A stretch of 64,000 bases of DNA from Comamonas thiooxydans (GCF_000964545.1 NZ_BBVD01000005.1:124001-188000), one strand, 5' to 3'. Shown: positions 34,214 through 43,714, counted from the first letter of the stretch. Translations and numbers: made by a program. The notes: generated by a model not told the origin, from the letters alone.

Positions 34214-35196
34214 TGCTGGGGAACCTTGGCCTTGACGACGATGCGCTTCCACAGCGCAATTTCGTTCTTCTGGAATTCATGCATCTGTGCCGGGCCGCCG
34301 GTCATGGGAATGGCCCCCAGACGCTCGTAGAAGGCACGGGTTTCATCCATCTTCGAGATGGCGGTGAAAAGCTCGGCGAGCCTGGCAGTCTCGGCGGCTG
34401 GTGTCCTGGCGCTCACCATGGCACCCACCCAGGTGTAGGCCTCGAATCCGGGCAGACCGGCCTCGGTGGCCGTGGGGATCTCGGGGGAGGTGCTCACGCG
34501 CTTGTCGGAGGCCACCGCCAGGATCTTGACGCGCCCTCCTCGGGCCAGTTCCTGGACTGCCGTGACTTCAGCGAAGGTGTAGTCCACCGTCCCTGAAGCG
34601 ACGGCCGTGGTGGTCTCCCCTGCGCCCTTGAACGGGACATGCACGGTTTCGATCCTGGCAGCGTCGTTGAGCAGCTCGCCCATCAGCTGATAGCCTGCCG
34701 AGCCGGCCCCGAAATTCACCTTCCCCGGGTTGGCCCTGGCATGGCTGATCAGGCCCTTCAGGTCGGAGTAGGCCGCTTGGGGCGCGACGGCCAGCATGGC
34801 CGGCGAGCGCATCATCATGGTCAGCGGCGCAAAGTCCGTTAAGGGATCGTAGGGCAGATGCCTGAACAGCGCCGCATTGACCGCCAGCGTTGAATTGCTG
34901 CCGATGAACACGGTATAGCCGTCGGCGGGCGCCGACAGCACCTGCTTGACGGCGATGAAGCCGTTGGCTCCTGCCTTGTTTTCGACGACCACAGGCTGGC
35001 CCGTGAGCTCCTGCAGCTTGCGCCCGAAATAGCGCGCCGAGGTGTCGGTGCCGCTGCCCGGACCGAAGGGCACGATGAGCTTGATCGGCTTGGCAGGAAA
35101 GCCCTGAGCCGGTGCCTGAGCCATGGAGGGCATGCCGGCGCCGAGCAGGCCGCAGCCCAGCAGTGCCGCCAGCAGGTATCTGCGTGCTTGTTTCAA
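34210..35196 (-). CDS. Bug/TctC-family periplasmic binding protein
   Basis: The 328-residue receptor is the first gene of the operon. It starts at TTG (35196) with AGGAG six bases before, then a signal peptide (LLAALLGCGLLGAGMPSMAQA). Receptor motifs are IKLIVPFGPGSGTDTSARYFGRKLQELTGQPVVVENKAGANG and VPFKGAGETTTAVASGTVDYTF. It differs clearly from the second receptor of the operon, so the two may bind different ligands or act as sensor and transporter. Its stop overlaps the next gene's ATG. Confidence 0.93.
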   Translation of the reverse strand: MKQARRYLLAALLGCGLLGAGMPSMAQAPAQGFPAKPIKLIVPFGPGSGTDTSARYFGRKLQELTGQPVVVENKAGANGFIAVKQVLSAPADGYTVFIGSNSTLAVNAALFRHLPYDPLTDFAPLTMMMRSPAMLAVAPQAAYSDLKGLISHARANPGKVNFGAGSAGYQLMGELLNDAARIETVHVPFKGAGETTTAVASGTVDYTFAEVTAVQELARGGRVKILAVASDKRVSTSPEIPTATEAGLPGFEAYTWVGAMVSARTPAAETARLAELFTAISKMDETRAFYERLGAIPMTGGPAQMHEFQKNEIALWKRIVVKAKVPQQ

Positions 35197-35292
35197 GTTT
35201 GTCTCCTGATACGGAATTGCTGCCGTGTTTTTTCTTGTGAGCCCACTTTAGGCAGGCGTGAAATTAATGTCTAATATTAAAAATTTCGTTTC

Positions 35293-35311
35293 TGATATCG
35301 ATTGAATATCA
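35293..35311 (+). promoter_or_regulatory. LysR-type T-N11-A dyad
   Basis: TGATAT and ATATCA form a perfect inverted repeat with a seven-base spacer. The inner TAT and ATA give T-N11-A, the LysR-family box. It ends directly before the ATG of the LysR gene (35312) and is in the divergent spacer to the CoA operon, so it can serve autoregulation and operon control. Confidence 0.6.
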
Positions 35312-36220
35312 ATGAATCTCAAGCAACTGCAGCAGTTCATTGCCCTGGCCGAAACCGGTAACTTTCACCGTGCCGCTGAGCAACTGCATATGGCCCAGCC
35401 GCCGCTGTCCATCTCGATTCGCAAGCTGGAAGAGGAGCTGGGCAGCGCCTTGTTCGATCGAACCAGTACCGGAGTCGTGCTGACGCCTGCCGGCAAGGCC
35501 ATGCTGGAGAGCGCACGCGCCACCCTGTTTCATGCCGAGCAATGTCGCCAGGCTGTGCGCGATACCAGGGAAGGCGTGGGCGGCCTGATACGGCTGGGCT
35601 TTGTCGGTTCGGCCACCTACGAACTGCTGCCGCGCCTGATTCCCTCGTTTCGCGAGCGCTACCCCAAGGTCGGGCTGGAGTTCTACGAAGCGACCAGCGC
35701 CGAAATCCTCGAAGGGCTGGCAAGCCGGCGCTTCGATGCCGGCCTGCTGCGCTACCCCGTGCTAGAGCTCGATGAGCGCATCGCGCTCACGCCGCTGGAT
35801 CAGGACGAGTTCGTGCTGGCCGTCTCGGACAACAGTCCCCTGGCGCAGCGCGACGCCATTGCCCTGTCCGAGGCAGCGCATGAGCCTTTTGTGATGTATC
35901 CGCAGGACACGGTACCCAGCCTCGCCGCGCTGGCCAAGCTACGCTGCCAGCAATCGGGCTTCACCCCGCGCATCGCCCAGGAGGCCATGCAGGTGCAGAC
36001 CATCATGAGCCTGGTGGCTTCCGGCCTGGGCGTGGGTCTGGTCGCTGGCGTCTCGCATCTCGTTCAGCCGCGCGGTGTGAAGTGTTTGCCGCTGCTGGAC
36101 AATCCTCCGGGCTTTCATGTGGGCATTGCGCTGGTGCATTCGCTCACGCCGGGCAGCCGGGCAGTGCAGACGCTCATTGAACATGCACTGCAATTTGCCA
36201 AGCTGCCGGCAGCGTCCTGA
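35312..36220 (+). CDS. LysR-family regulator, divergent from the CoA operon
   Basis: The 302-residue protein starts with the LysR HTH (MNLKQLQQFIALAETGNFHRAAEQLHMAQPPLSISIRKLEEELGSALFDR) and has a full effector domain (GLIRLGFVGSATYELLPRLIPSFRERYPKVGLEF). It is of the CatR/BenM size class. It is transcribed away from the eight-gene operon, 115 bases from its first gene, and is the obvious candidate activator. The ligand is probably the acid or CoA ester handled by that operon. No ribosome site is visible; a dyad takes its place. Confidence 0.93.
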   Translation: MNLKQLQQFIALAETGNFHRAAEQLHMAQPPLSISIRKLEEELGSALFDRTSTGVVLTPAGKAMLESARATLFHAEQCRQAVRDTREGVGGLIRLGFVGSATYELLPRLIPSFRERYPKVGLEFYEATSAEILEGLASRRFDAGLLRYPVLELDERIALTPLDQDEFVLAVSDNSPLAQRDAIALSEAAHEPFVMYPQDTVPSLAALAKLRCQQSGFTPRIAQEAMQVQTIMSLVASGLGVGLVAGVSHLVQPRGVKCLPLLDNPPGFHVGIALVHSLTPGSRAVQTLIEHALQFAKLPAAS

Positions 36221-36256
36221 ATTCGCAGTGGCCAGCGCGCACCTGCCTCGACAGGC

Positions 36257-39200
36257 TCAATGAAAATCCCGGCTGTTCAGCCCGACCTCGGCAAACCGCC
36301 CCAGCCAGCGGGTCACATCCCTGGCCTTCATCACGACCAGATGGCGAACCGCAGGTTCATCCCCAGTCTGGGCCGCAGGCATATCCCCTGCTGATTCCGG
36401 CGTCTCCAGTTGCGGGGCCGTGCTGCGCTGCCAGATGCCCTCCACGGCCAGCAGACGCGAGGCCAGCAACGCAGAGCGCCAGCGGGCAAAGGTCTGACTC
36501 CAGACCACCAGGTTGATGACGCCGGTTTCGTCTTCCAGCGTGATGAACAGCGTGCCGTTGGCGGTAGGCGGACGCTGGCGCACGGTAACAATGCCGCAGG
36601 CGCGTACCTTCTGGCCTGGCAGCATATGACGCAGCTCGGCTGCGGTCTTCAGCCCATGGCGCGCCAGCCTGGGACGCAGCAAGGCCAGCGGATGGCGGCG
36701 CAGGCTCAGACCGGTGGCGGCATAGTCGAACATGATTTCCTCGCCCTCGGCGGCCTGGGGCAGTTCAAGCCTTGGCTCATGAATCGCAGCTTGGGCAAAG
36801 ATGGGCGGCAGGCTGGCCTGCGCAGCAGCATCCCACATCTGCTGGCGACGGTGACCGGCCAGGCTGCGCAGCGCATCCGCTGCGGCCAGGGCTTCCATAT
36901 CCGCCTTGTCCAGCCGGGCTCGGATGACCAGATCGCTCACGTCCTTCCACGGAGCCTGCGCAGCTTCCCCCTCGATTCGCAGCGCTGCGGCCTTGCCCAG
37001 CCTGGCAACCCGGTTCAGCCCCAGGCGCACGGCCGGCTGGGGCTGGGCCACGCCGCGCATGGCTTGCAGAGGGGCTTCGAGCGTGCAATGCCAGTGGCTA
37101 TGACAGACATCGACGGGCAGCACGCGCACGCCATGGCGGCGCGCATCCTGCACCAGCTGGGACGGCGAATAAAAACCCATGGGCTGGGCATTGAGCAGCG
37201 CCTGCAGAAAGATGGCTGGCTCATGGCGCTTGAGCCAGGCGCTCGCATAGGCCAGCAGCGCAAAACTGCAGGCATGACTTTCGGGGAAGCCATATTCGCC
37301 AAACCCCAGCATCTGCGCAAAGATGGCGTTGGCAAATGCGGGGCTGTATTCCTTGGCCAGCATGCCGCCGACAAGCTCGTCTCGGAAGCGATGCACCCCG
37401 CCCTTTCGCTTCCAGGCGGCCATGGAGCGGCGCAACTCGTCCGCCCTGCCCGGCGAAAAGCCCGCGGCATCGATGGCGATCTGCATCACCTGCTCCTGGA
37501 AAATGGGCACACCCAAGGTACGCTTGAGCGCATTTGCAAGCTCCGGCTTCTCAAGCTTGAGCGGCAGCTTGCGGCGTTCACGCTCACGTGCCAGCAGATA
37601 GGGATGGACCATGCCGCCCTGAATCGGGCCGGGGCGCACGATGGCAACCTCGACCACCAAGTCATAGAAAGTGCGCGGCTGCAGGCGCGGCAGCATGCTC
37701 ATCTGGGCGCGGCTTTCGATCTGGAAAGTACCCACGGTATCGGCCTGGCAAATCATCTCGTAGGTCGCGGCATCCTCCTGCGGAATCTGGTGCAGCTCCC
37801 ATGGCTCGCCGCGCCAGCGGGCGCGCTCGTTCAGGGCATTGCGCAGCATGGTGAGCATGCCCAGGGCCAGCACATCGACCTTGAGCAGGCCCACGACATC
37901 GAGATCGTCCTTGTCCCACTGTATGACGGAGCGCTTGGCCATCGTGGCAGGCTCCACGGGCACCAGGCGCGTGAGCTTGCCCTCGGTCAGCACAAAGCCG
38001 CCCACATGCTGGCTGAGGTGGCGCGGGCTGTCCTTGAGCTGCCAGGCCAGCTCTATCCAGAGGCGCAGCCGATGCGCGCCCACTGCGCAATTCATTTCGC
38101 GTGCCAGCACCTCGGCTTCCTGGAGCTTGCGCTGCCCCCAGTCTTCGGGCAGTGCTTCGGGCGCCTGGTCCTCCTCTGCCGAATCGGCCGCCTCTGCATG
38201 CGTCTGTGCTTGCGCCTGGGCATGCTCGCTGAACCAATACTGCCCCTTAGCCAGGGCATCGATCAGATCGGCAGGCAGGCCCAGCGCCTTGCCCACATCG
38301 CGCAGCGCGCTACGGCTGCGCCAGCAACTGACCACGGCCGTGAGCGCGGCGCGGTCGCGCCCGTATTTGTCGTAGATGTACTGGATGACCTCTTCACGCC
38401 GCGCATGCTCGAAGTCCACATCGATATCGGGCGGCTCGCTGCGCTCCTTGCTGATAAAGCGCTCGAACAGCAGATTGTTGTTTTCCGGATCTACCGCCGT
38501 AATGCCCAGGCAGTAGCAGACCGCAGAATTGGCCGCCGATCCGCGCCCCTGGCACAGAATGCCGACGCTGCGCGCATAGCGCACGATGTCATGCACGGTG
38601 AGAAAGTACATCTCGTACTTCTGACCCTCGATCAGCGCCAGCTCTTTGTGCAGTTGATCGTGCACGTCCTCGGGAATGCCCTGGGGATAGCGTCCCGCCG
38701 CGCCCTCCCAGGTCAGCCAAGCCAGGGTCTGCGTGGCCGTCATCTCGGGCAGCACGCTCTCCTGAGGATAGTGGTAGCGGATCTCGTCCAGGCTGAAGCT
38801 GCAGCGCCCGGCCAGCTCCAGCGTCGCCTCCAGCATGGCCCTGGGATAGAGCGAGGCCAGCCGCAGACGCGAGCGCAGATGTCGCTCGGCATTGGGCTGC
38901 AGTGCAAAGCCGCATTCGGCCACGGTGCGCCCCAGGCGTATCGCCGTGACCACATCCTGCAGCGGCTTGCGCGAGCGTGCATGCATATGGACATCGCCGC
39001 AGGCCAGCAGCGGCAGACCCAGCGCCGCGCCCGCCTGCTGCAAGGTCTGCAGCCACAGGCTGTCGTCGGGCGCCAGATGCAGCTCCACGCCCAGCCACAG
39101 GTTATTTGTCGAAAAATGCGCTGAAACGTTTTCCAGAAGAGCGGTTACAGCTATCAAATCCGATGCATCGAGCTGCTCGCGCTGCGGCAGCAGCAGGCAT

Positions 39201-39667
39201 TCGCAGCCTTGCTGCAGCAGCTTCCAGGGACTGGATTCATCAACCAGATAGTCGCCCTTGCCTGAGCGGCTGCGTGCAGCGGTGATGAATTCACAGAGAT
39301 TGCCCCAACCTTGCAAATCACGCACCAGCACCACGATCCTGAACGAGCCCCAGGCGAATTCGCTGCCATGGATCAGGTGCAAGTCGCAGTCCCGCGCCGC
39401 CTCATGGGCGCGCACGGCACCGGCCACCGAACACTCGTCGGTCAGCGCCAGCGCCGCATAGCCCAGGCTTTTGGCCCGGTGCACCAGCTCGGCAGGCGAT
39501 GAAGCACCGCGCAGAAAACTGAAATTCGAGAGGCAATGCAACTCGGCATAGGCCAGCGGCCCTCTGCCCATGCCCTGAGCCACGGGGCTGGCCGGTATGG
39601 CGACAGGCGGCGGCCCTGCGAGGCGCAGTGCGGCAGCGGGCGGCTCGACCAGGATCTGCTCAGCCAT
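36257..39667 (-). CDS. dnaE2: error-prone DNA polymerase DnaE2
   Basis: The product of about 1136 residues is a C-family polymerase: PHP domain (AYAELHCLSNFSFLRGASSPAELVHRAKSLGYAALALTDE), palm with the catalytic acidic pair (PPDIDVDFEHARREEVIQYIYDKYGRDRAALTAVV), fingers (VRPGPIQGGMVHPYL and PIFQEQVMQIAIDAAGF), helix-hairpin-helix and an OB-fold near the C terminus (RACGIVTVRQRPPTANGTLFITLEDETG). It lacks the C-terminal tau- and clamp-binding extension of replicative DnaE1. It performs SOS translesion synthesis with ImuA and ImuB. The start at 39667 overlaps the imuB stop by eight bases; the frame extends five codons further. Confidence 0.95.
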   Translation of the reverse strand: MAEQILVEPPAAALRLAGPPPVAIPASPVAQGMGRGPLAYAELHCLSNFSFLRGASSPAELVHRAKSLGYAALALTDECSVAGAVRAHEAARDCDLHLIHGSEFAWGSFRIVVLVRDLQGWGNLCEFITAARSRSGKGDYLVDESSPWKLLQQGCECLLLPQREQLDASDLIAVTALLENVSAHFSTNNLWLGVELHLAPDDSLWLQTLQQAGAALGLPLLACGDVHMHARSRKPLQDVVTAIRLGRTVAECGFALQPNAERHLRSRLRLASLYPRAMLEATLELAGRCSFSLDEIRYHYPQESVLPEMTATQTLAWLTWEGAAGRYPQGIPEDVHDQLHKELALIEGQKYEMYFLTVHDIVRYARSVGILCQGRGSAANSAVCYCLGITAVDPENNNLLFERFISKERSEPPDIDVDFEHARREEVIQYIYDKYGRDRAALTAVVSCWRSRSALRDVGKALGLPADLIDALAKGQYWFSEHAQAQAQTHAEAADSAEEDQAPEALPEDWGQRKLQEAEVLAREMNCAVGAHRLRLWIELAWQLKDSPRHLSQHVGGFVLTEGKLTRLVPVEPATMAKRSVIQWDKDDLDVVGLLKVDVLALGMLTMLRNALNERARWRGEPWELHQIPQEDAATYEMICQADTVGTFQIESRAQMSMLPRLQPRTFYDLVVEVAIVRPGPIQGGMVHPYLLARERERRKLPLKLEKPELANALKRTLGVPIFQEQVMQIAIDAAGFSPGRADELRRSMAAWKRKGGVHRFRDELVGGMLAKEYSPAFANAIFAQMLGFGEYGFPESHACSFALLAYASAWLKRHEPAIFLQALLNAQPMGFYSPSQLVQDARRHGVRVLPVDVCHSHWHCTLEAPLQAMRGVAQPQPAVRLGLNRVARLGKAAALRIEGEAAQAPWKDVSDLVIRARLDKADMEALAAADALRSLAGHRRQQMWDAAAQASLPPIFAQAAIHEPRLELPQAAEGEEIMFDYAATGLSLRRHPLALLRPRLARHGLKTAAELRHMLPGQKVRACGIVTVRQRPPTANGTLFITLEDETGVINLVVWSQTFARWRSALLASRLLAVEGIWQRSTAPQLETPESAGDMPAAQTGDEPAVRHLVVMKARDVTRWLGRFAEVGLNSRDFH

Positions 39668-41168
39668 ACACGCCTTGCGCAAACCAGCTGGCGGGGCTGG
39701 CTGTCATGCTCATCAGGTGTTCGCTACGGGCCCGCTCGCGGTAAATCCAGACATGGCCGACCACGGCGTTATAGGCCACGAAATAGTCACGCACGGCCAA
39801 GCCGACCGGCGCGCCGGTCTGGGCATCGGCAAACGCATCGCCAGCCGCATCCCACCAGCCGGACTCCAGCCTGTAGGGCCCGGCCTTGAGCTGCAGTGGC
39901 CCATGCCATTGGGGACGATTGTTCTGCACGGGCAAGGCCTGGGGCTGGGGCAGCAGCCAGGGCGGCCACAGGGCTTGCCAGGAGTCGGCACAGCCGGGCT
40001 GACGGCGTGGCCTGAAGCCGGCTCCCGCCTCGGCCCTGGCGCTAGCCCTGCTGCCGCCTGGCTTCTGGCTCTGCAGCAGCTTCGCCGCAGCTTGCCAGCA
40101 CTGCATCTGCTCGGGCCGGTGATCGGCCCGCGGCTGCACCATTTGTACGGCTTCCTCACCCCAGCGGGCGCTCAGGCGTTCCACCCATTCATGCCAGGCC
40201 AGACTGTCCGACGGGCTCTGGCCCTGAGCGGCAGGCAGGCAGCTCAGCGGCTCGGCCGCCCAGGGAACCGTCTCCAGCGCCTGCAACTCCAGCATGTCCA
40301 CGGGGGCGCGCCAGCGCTGCTGGCCCAGGTGCTCACGCAACAGGCGCTGCAAATGCGCCATGCCCTGCGTGGGCTGAGCCGTGCGGATGACAAGCGCTCC
40401 CCAAGCCGGCAGCTCCTGGCCGTTGATACGGCGCAGATCATGGTGCCAGCGCAATCGCAGCGCCAGCACCGCATGGTGACGGGCCTGCAACCAGGACTGC
40501 AGCGCGCGCAACAGCGGCTGCGCGGCATGGAGCACGGCATCGGCATGGTGAGCCGGGTAACCCAGGTCGTGGCGCAGCAGGAATTGCTGGGGCAGTTGCA
40601 GCCAGCCAAGCGGCTGGGGCAGCAGACCATAGGCCTCATCGAGCGCACGCAAGGCCTTGGCTCCAATGCGGCGCGACAGCCCCGCGCGCGGCAATGCTCG
40701 CACATCGCCCCAGCTGCGGCAACCCAGGCGCAGCAGCACGGAGCTGTGCTGCTCCAGGGCGCTCAGCGTCCATAGCGGCAGCGCATCGGCATGCAGCGAT
40801 GACTCGGACATGGACAGGGAAACAGGGACGGAGCCGCAAGGCCGGGCCTGCTGCAGCCGCAGCCGTGCCAAAGCCTGCCAGGCCGTGCCGCCCTGGCCGC
40901 GCAGCGGCTGCAATGCCGCATCGCCGCCCCCGGACTCCGGGGGGCCAGCCTGACAAGCTTGCGCAAAAGCACTGTCCAGCCGCGCCAGCAAGACCTCGGC
41001 TCCGCCCCAAAGACGCTGCACCAGGCTGGTCTCCATGAGCAAGGCGTCTTCGAGCAAGGCCACACGCGGCGAAAACTCCAGCGCCCACCAGCAGGCACTC
41101 TCGGGCACCGGGCTTGACTCGCTCAGGCAGGCCAGAGGCCAGGCCATCCAGTGCTCTGCACTGCCCAT
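39660..41168 (-). CDS. imuB: ImuB, Y-family polymerase-like clamp adaptor
   Basis: The 502-residue protein has the Y-family fold but not its catalysis: the N-terminal strand CWWALEFSPRVALLEDALLMETSLVQRLWGG lacks the acidic metal ligands of DinB. A helix-hairpin-helix-like stretch (LLRLGCRSWGDVRALPRAGLSRRIGAKALRALDEAYG) and a little-finger region follow. ImuB normally recruits DnaE2 and ImuA to the sliding clamp; I did not pin down a clamp motif. It starts one base after the imuA stop and overlaps dnaE2, so the three form one translational unit. Confidence 0.92.
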   Translation of the reverse strand: MGSAEHWMAWPLACLSESSPVPESACWWALEFSPRVALLEDALLMETSLVQRLWGGAEVLLARLDSAFAQACQAGPPESGGGDAALQPLRGQGGTAWQALARLRLQQARPCGSVPVSLSMSESSLHADALPLWTLSALEQHSSVLLRLGCRSWGDVRALPRAGLSRRIGAKALRALDEAYGLLPQPLGWLQLPQQFLLRHDLGYPAHHADAVLHAAQPLLRALQSWLQARHHAVLALRLRWHHDLRRINGQELPAWGALVIRTAQPTQGMAHLQRLLREHLGQQRWRAPVDMLELQALETVPWAAEPLSCLPAAQGQSPSDSLAWHEWVERLSARWGEEAVQMVQPRADHRPEQMQCWQAAAKLLQSQKPGGSRASARAEAGAGFRPRRQPGCADSWQALWPPWLLPQPQALPVQNNRPQWHGPLQLKAGPYRLESGWWDAAGDAFADAQTGAPVGLAVRDYFVAYNAVVGHVWIYRERARSEHLMSMTASPASWFAQGVYG

Positions 41169-41169
41169 C

Positions 41170-42093
41170 TCATGCCTCCGTCATCCAAGGCGAGGCCGTT
41201 GCAGGAGCGGCGACTGTCATGCGCCCTTGCATGAGCATGGCAGCCTCCTCGCTCTGGCGCACATGTCTTTGGGCCTGCGCCTGCAGCACGGGCTGCCAGG
41301 CCCACTGCGAAAGCGCGAGCTGTATGGGGCGCTCCAGCAAAGGCCCACGGCGCTTCAGTATCTGTATCCGCAAACCCGGCGCCTGCTGAGCAGCGAAGAC
41401 TGTCGTAGCTCTCTCCAGTCTCAACCGCAATGCGGCGGGGGAGCTGCGCGACTCGGCCTGCAGCTCCTGCCATAGCCACAGAGGCCGGCCCTGCGAAGCG
41501 GCGGCCAGCTGCAAGCGGCGCAGCGTGGACGCGGGAAGTTCGGGCAACCAGGCCAGCACCGCCAGCACATCCCGGCAATGCAGAGCCTGCTCGCAGGCCC
41601 AGGCCAGATCCTGGGCACTGCGCCCCGGCTGCACCGCGCACAGCCGCTTGGCGTCAATACCGGCGGCCTGCAATGCCGGGGCAAAAGGCAGATAGGGTGG
41701 AGCCACCAGCACCAGTTGGCCCAGCCCTGAATCCGCGCGTGAAGCCGCATGCTGCCGGACACGGGCGGCCAGCGCGGGCAACAGCAAGGCCCACTCCGCA
41801 TGGCAGTGCGCTGGTTGCTGCAGCTGAATCAAGGCATTGCCGGGCCAGCCGCCGCCCGGCAGCTCGGCATCCAGCGCAGCATGACCGCTGGGCCAGACCT
41901 GAGAGCCGGCGCCCGCCTGCCAGTCCGTGCCGCGCCAGACACCGGGAATCTGTATGGTGGACAAATGCGGGCTGCCCGCAGCGGGCAGACCCGGCCGCAC
42001 GCCCTGCTCTGCACCTGTTTGCTGCCGGACAGACTCCGTCATGCCGGGCGGTGAGCCAGGATGGGCCAAGGATGTCATGGGCTGGGTATGCAT
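41170..42093 (-). CDS. imuA: ImuA, translesion synthesis accessory protein (RecA-like)
   Basis: The 307-residue protein matches ImuA: VWPSGHAALDAELPGGGWPGNALIQLQQPAHCHAEWALLLPAL at about residues 65-108, RecA-like but without an intact Walker A, then LVLVAPPYLPFAPALQAAGIDAKRLCAVQ and the ALAWLPELPASTLRRLQLAAASQGRPLWLW strand. ImuA is needed for DnaE2-dependent mutagenesis. It leads the operon; the LexA box ends 18 bases before its ATG (42093). ATG 42078 is an alternative start. Confidence 0.92.
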   Translation of the reverse strand: MHTQPMTSLAHPGSPPGMTESVRQQTGAEQGVRPGLPAAGSPHLSTIQIPGVWRGTDWQAGAGSQVWPSGHAALDAELPGGGWPGNALIQLQQPAHCHAEWALLLPALAARVRQHAASRADSGLGQLVLVAPPYLPFAPALQAAGIDAKRLCAVQPGRSAQDLAWACEQALHCRDVLAVLAWLPELPASTLRRLQLAAASQGRPLWLWQELQAESRSSPAALRLRLERATTVFAAQQAPGLRIQILKRRGPLLERPIQLALSQWAWQPVLQAQAQRHVRQSEEAAMLMQGRMTVAAPATASPWMTEA

Positions 42094-42108
42094 GCGAAAG
42101 CTCTTGAA

Positions 42109-42128
42109 TACTGTACAAATATACAGTT
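42109..42128 (-). promoter_or_regulatory. LexA (SOS) box of the imu operon
   Basis: TACTGTAC-AAAT-ATACAGTT contains CTGT-N8-ACAG with A/T-rich centre, a close match to the LexA consensus. It sits directly upstream of imuA, the known place for SOS control of imuA-imuB-dnaE2 cassettes. Confidence 0.9.
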
Positions 42129-42361
42129 ATTCAAGTTTCCGCGCAAAACAAGGCCTTAATATAGGCAGCAGATACGGTCGACCCTTGTAGATCGGACGTC
42201 GTGCGCTATCAAAAATACTTTTTCAGGATGGCGCAAGCAGAGGCAGCAAAGCACACCGCGCTGCGGCGTGATGCACAAAATCTTGAAGAAATACCGGTTT
42301 AGCGCCTGCCGCTATCAAACTTGAGGCCAGCCGTCCTGGGCAAAACTCGCAGTCAATGTCC

Positions 42362-43714
42362 TCAATTGAGCGACTGCCTGTCGGCATTCATGGCCGAGCT
42401 GCGGCCTGCCTGCGGCATCAACTGAGCACAGGCCTCGCACCATTCGGCCACGGCGACTTCCAGCGTGGAGCCGCCCTGCCCCAGCGTGGGCCAGCGGCGC
42501 AGGCAGTCGTTCATGATGGCCTGCAACTGCCACAGGGCCTCGCGGTTGACCAGGGCCAGCTCGCTCATGCCCAAGGCGTCGTCCTTGAAATAGCTCAGCA
42601 CGTCCAGCTGCTGGCTGGGGTGAGAGCCTGCCTCGGCCAGCTGTTTCTGCAGTTGCGCAAGACTGGCTTCCACGGCCACCGCCGCCTGCGCATCGGGCAT
42701 TTGCTGCCAGTGCTCGGGAAAGTCGCGCCTGAGTTCGCTCCATTTGCGCAGCGCAGCCTCCAGGGCCGCAATACTGTGGGAGAACTCGGCCTGCAGCGGC
42801 GCCAGTGGCTTGCCGGGACTGATTTCGTCGTAGAGCAGCGGCAGAATCAGGTGCACCAGATCGGCCGGATAGCTCTTGTGGTTCATGCGCAGCATGAGCG
42901 ACAGGCGCTGGCCCGGCATGTCGGTGAATTTCTCGAAGAAGGCCGAGACCACCTCGGCCAGCAACAGCACCTGACCCATGGGCGAAATGGCGTTGCCCTT
43001 GATGCCGCGCGGATAGCCGGAACCATCCATGCGCTCATGGTGCTCGAGCACGGCGATTTCCACGGCGCGCGAATACAGTTCGGTACTGCGCACCACCAGC
43101 ATGGCGGTGACGGAATGCGCGACCAGATGCTTGCGTTCCTCGCCGCTCAAGCGATGGTCCGGGTCGGTCCAGACCGGGTCCATATAGAGCATGCCTACAT
43201 CGTGCAGCAGCGCGGCCGTGGCCAGCGGCACGCATTCGCGCTCGGTCCAGCCGTTCTTGAGCGCCAGAAAGATCGCCACCAGCGTCATCTGCAGACTGTG
43301 CTGGTAGAGGTCGCTGCGCTGCTCGCGCATGACGGTGAGCTTGAAGGCAATGGCCTGGGGCAGCAGCAGACTCTTGAGCGGCGCCAGCAGACGCTCGATA
43401 TCGCCGATGGACGCCACCATGCGATGCAGCAGATCGACCTGTTCGCATTGCTGGCGCGCCAGAGCGACCAGGGATGTCACGTCGACCAGGTCGCCCGTGA
43501 TCAGGTTGGCATCGATCGGGTCACGCAGCTTGTGCATGACCAGACGGTCATAGAGACGACTGTCAACACGTGTGCCTTTGTCCACCAGTTTCATGCCCTT
43601 ATCGGTATAGATTGCATCGCCTGTCATGACCTCCGTATGCTCGGCCATATCGGTGACTGCGCGCAAAAAATGTACATCGGTCTCGTGCCCTTGCGCACCA
43701 GCGTTCTCACTCAT
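42362..43714 (-). CDS. HD-GYP cyclic-di-GMP phosphodiesterase family protein
   Basis: The 450-residue protein has an HD-GYP domain in its centre: HD pair in LLHDVGMLYMDP and the GYP motif in HHERMDGSGYPRG, with DLYQHSLQMTLVAIFLA before them. The N terminus has a DUF3391-like small domain (GDAIYTDKGMKLVDKGTRVDSRLYDRLVMHKL). Such enzymes hydrolyse c-di-GMP. There is no membrane segment. The long frame begins at a TTG (43741); I chose ATG 43714 with AGAG before it. It is a single gene, preceded by an AT-rich spacer. About 230 bases beyond it, before the LexA box, hold only hairpin-motif fragments. Confidence 0.9.
   Translation of the reverse strand: MSENAGAQGHETDVHFLRAVTDMAEHTEVMTGDAIYTDKGMKLVDKGTRVDSRLYDRLVMHKLRDPIDANLITGDLVDVTSLVALARQQCEQVDLLHRMVASIGDIERLLAPLKSLLLPQAIAFKLTVMREQRSDLYQHSLQMTLVAIFLALKNGWTERECVPLATAALLHDVGMLYMDPVWTDPDHRLSGEERKHLVAHSVTAMLVVRSTELYSRAVEIAVLEHHERMDGSGYPRGIKGNAISPMGQVLLLAEVVSAFFEKFTDMPGQRLSLMLRMNHKSYPADLVHLILPLLYDEISPGKPLAPLQAEFSHSIAALEAALRKWSELRRDFPEHWQQMPDAQAAVAVEASLAQLQKQLAEAGSHPSQQLDVLSYFKDDALGMSELALVNREALWQLQAIMNDCLRRWPTLGQGGSTLEVAVAEWCEACAQLMPQAGRSSAMNADRQSLN

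Noticed and set aside
36410..39124. 904-codon plus-strand frame
   Set aside because: Antisense to dnaE2, whose polymerase motifs are unmistakable; the antisense protein is rich in Gln/His/Arg with no domain.
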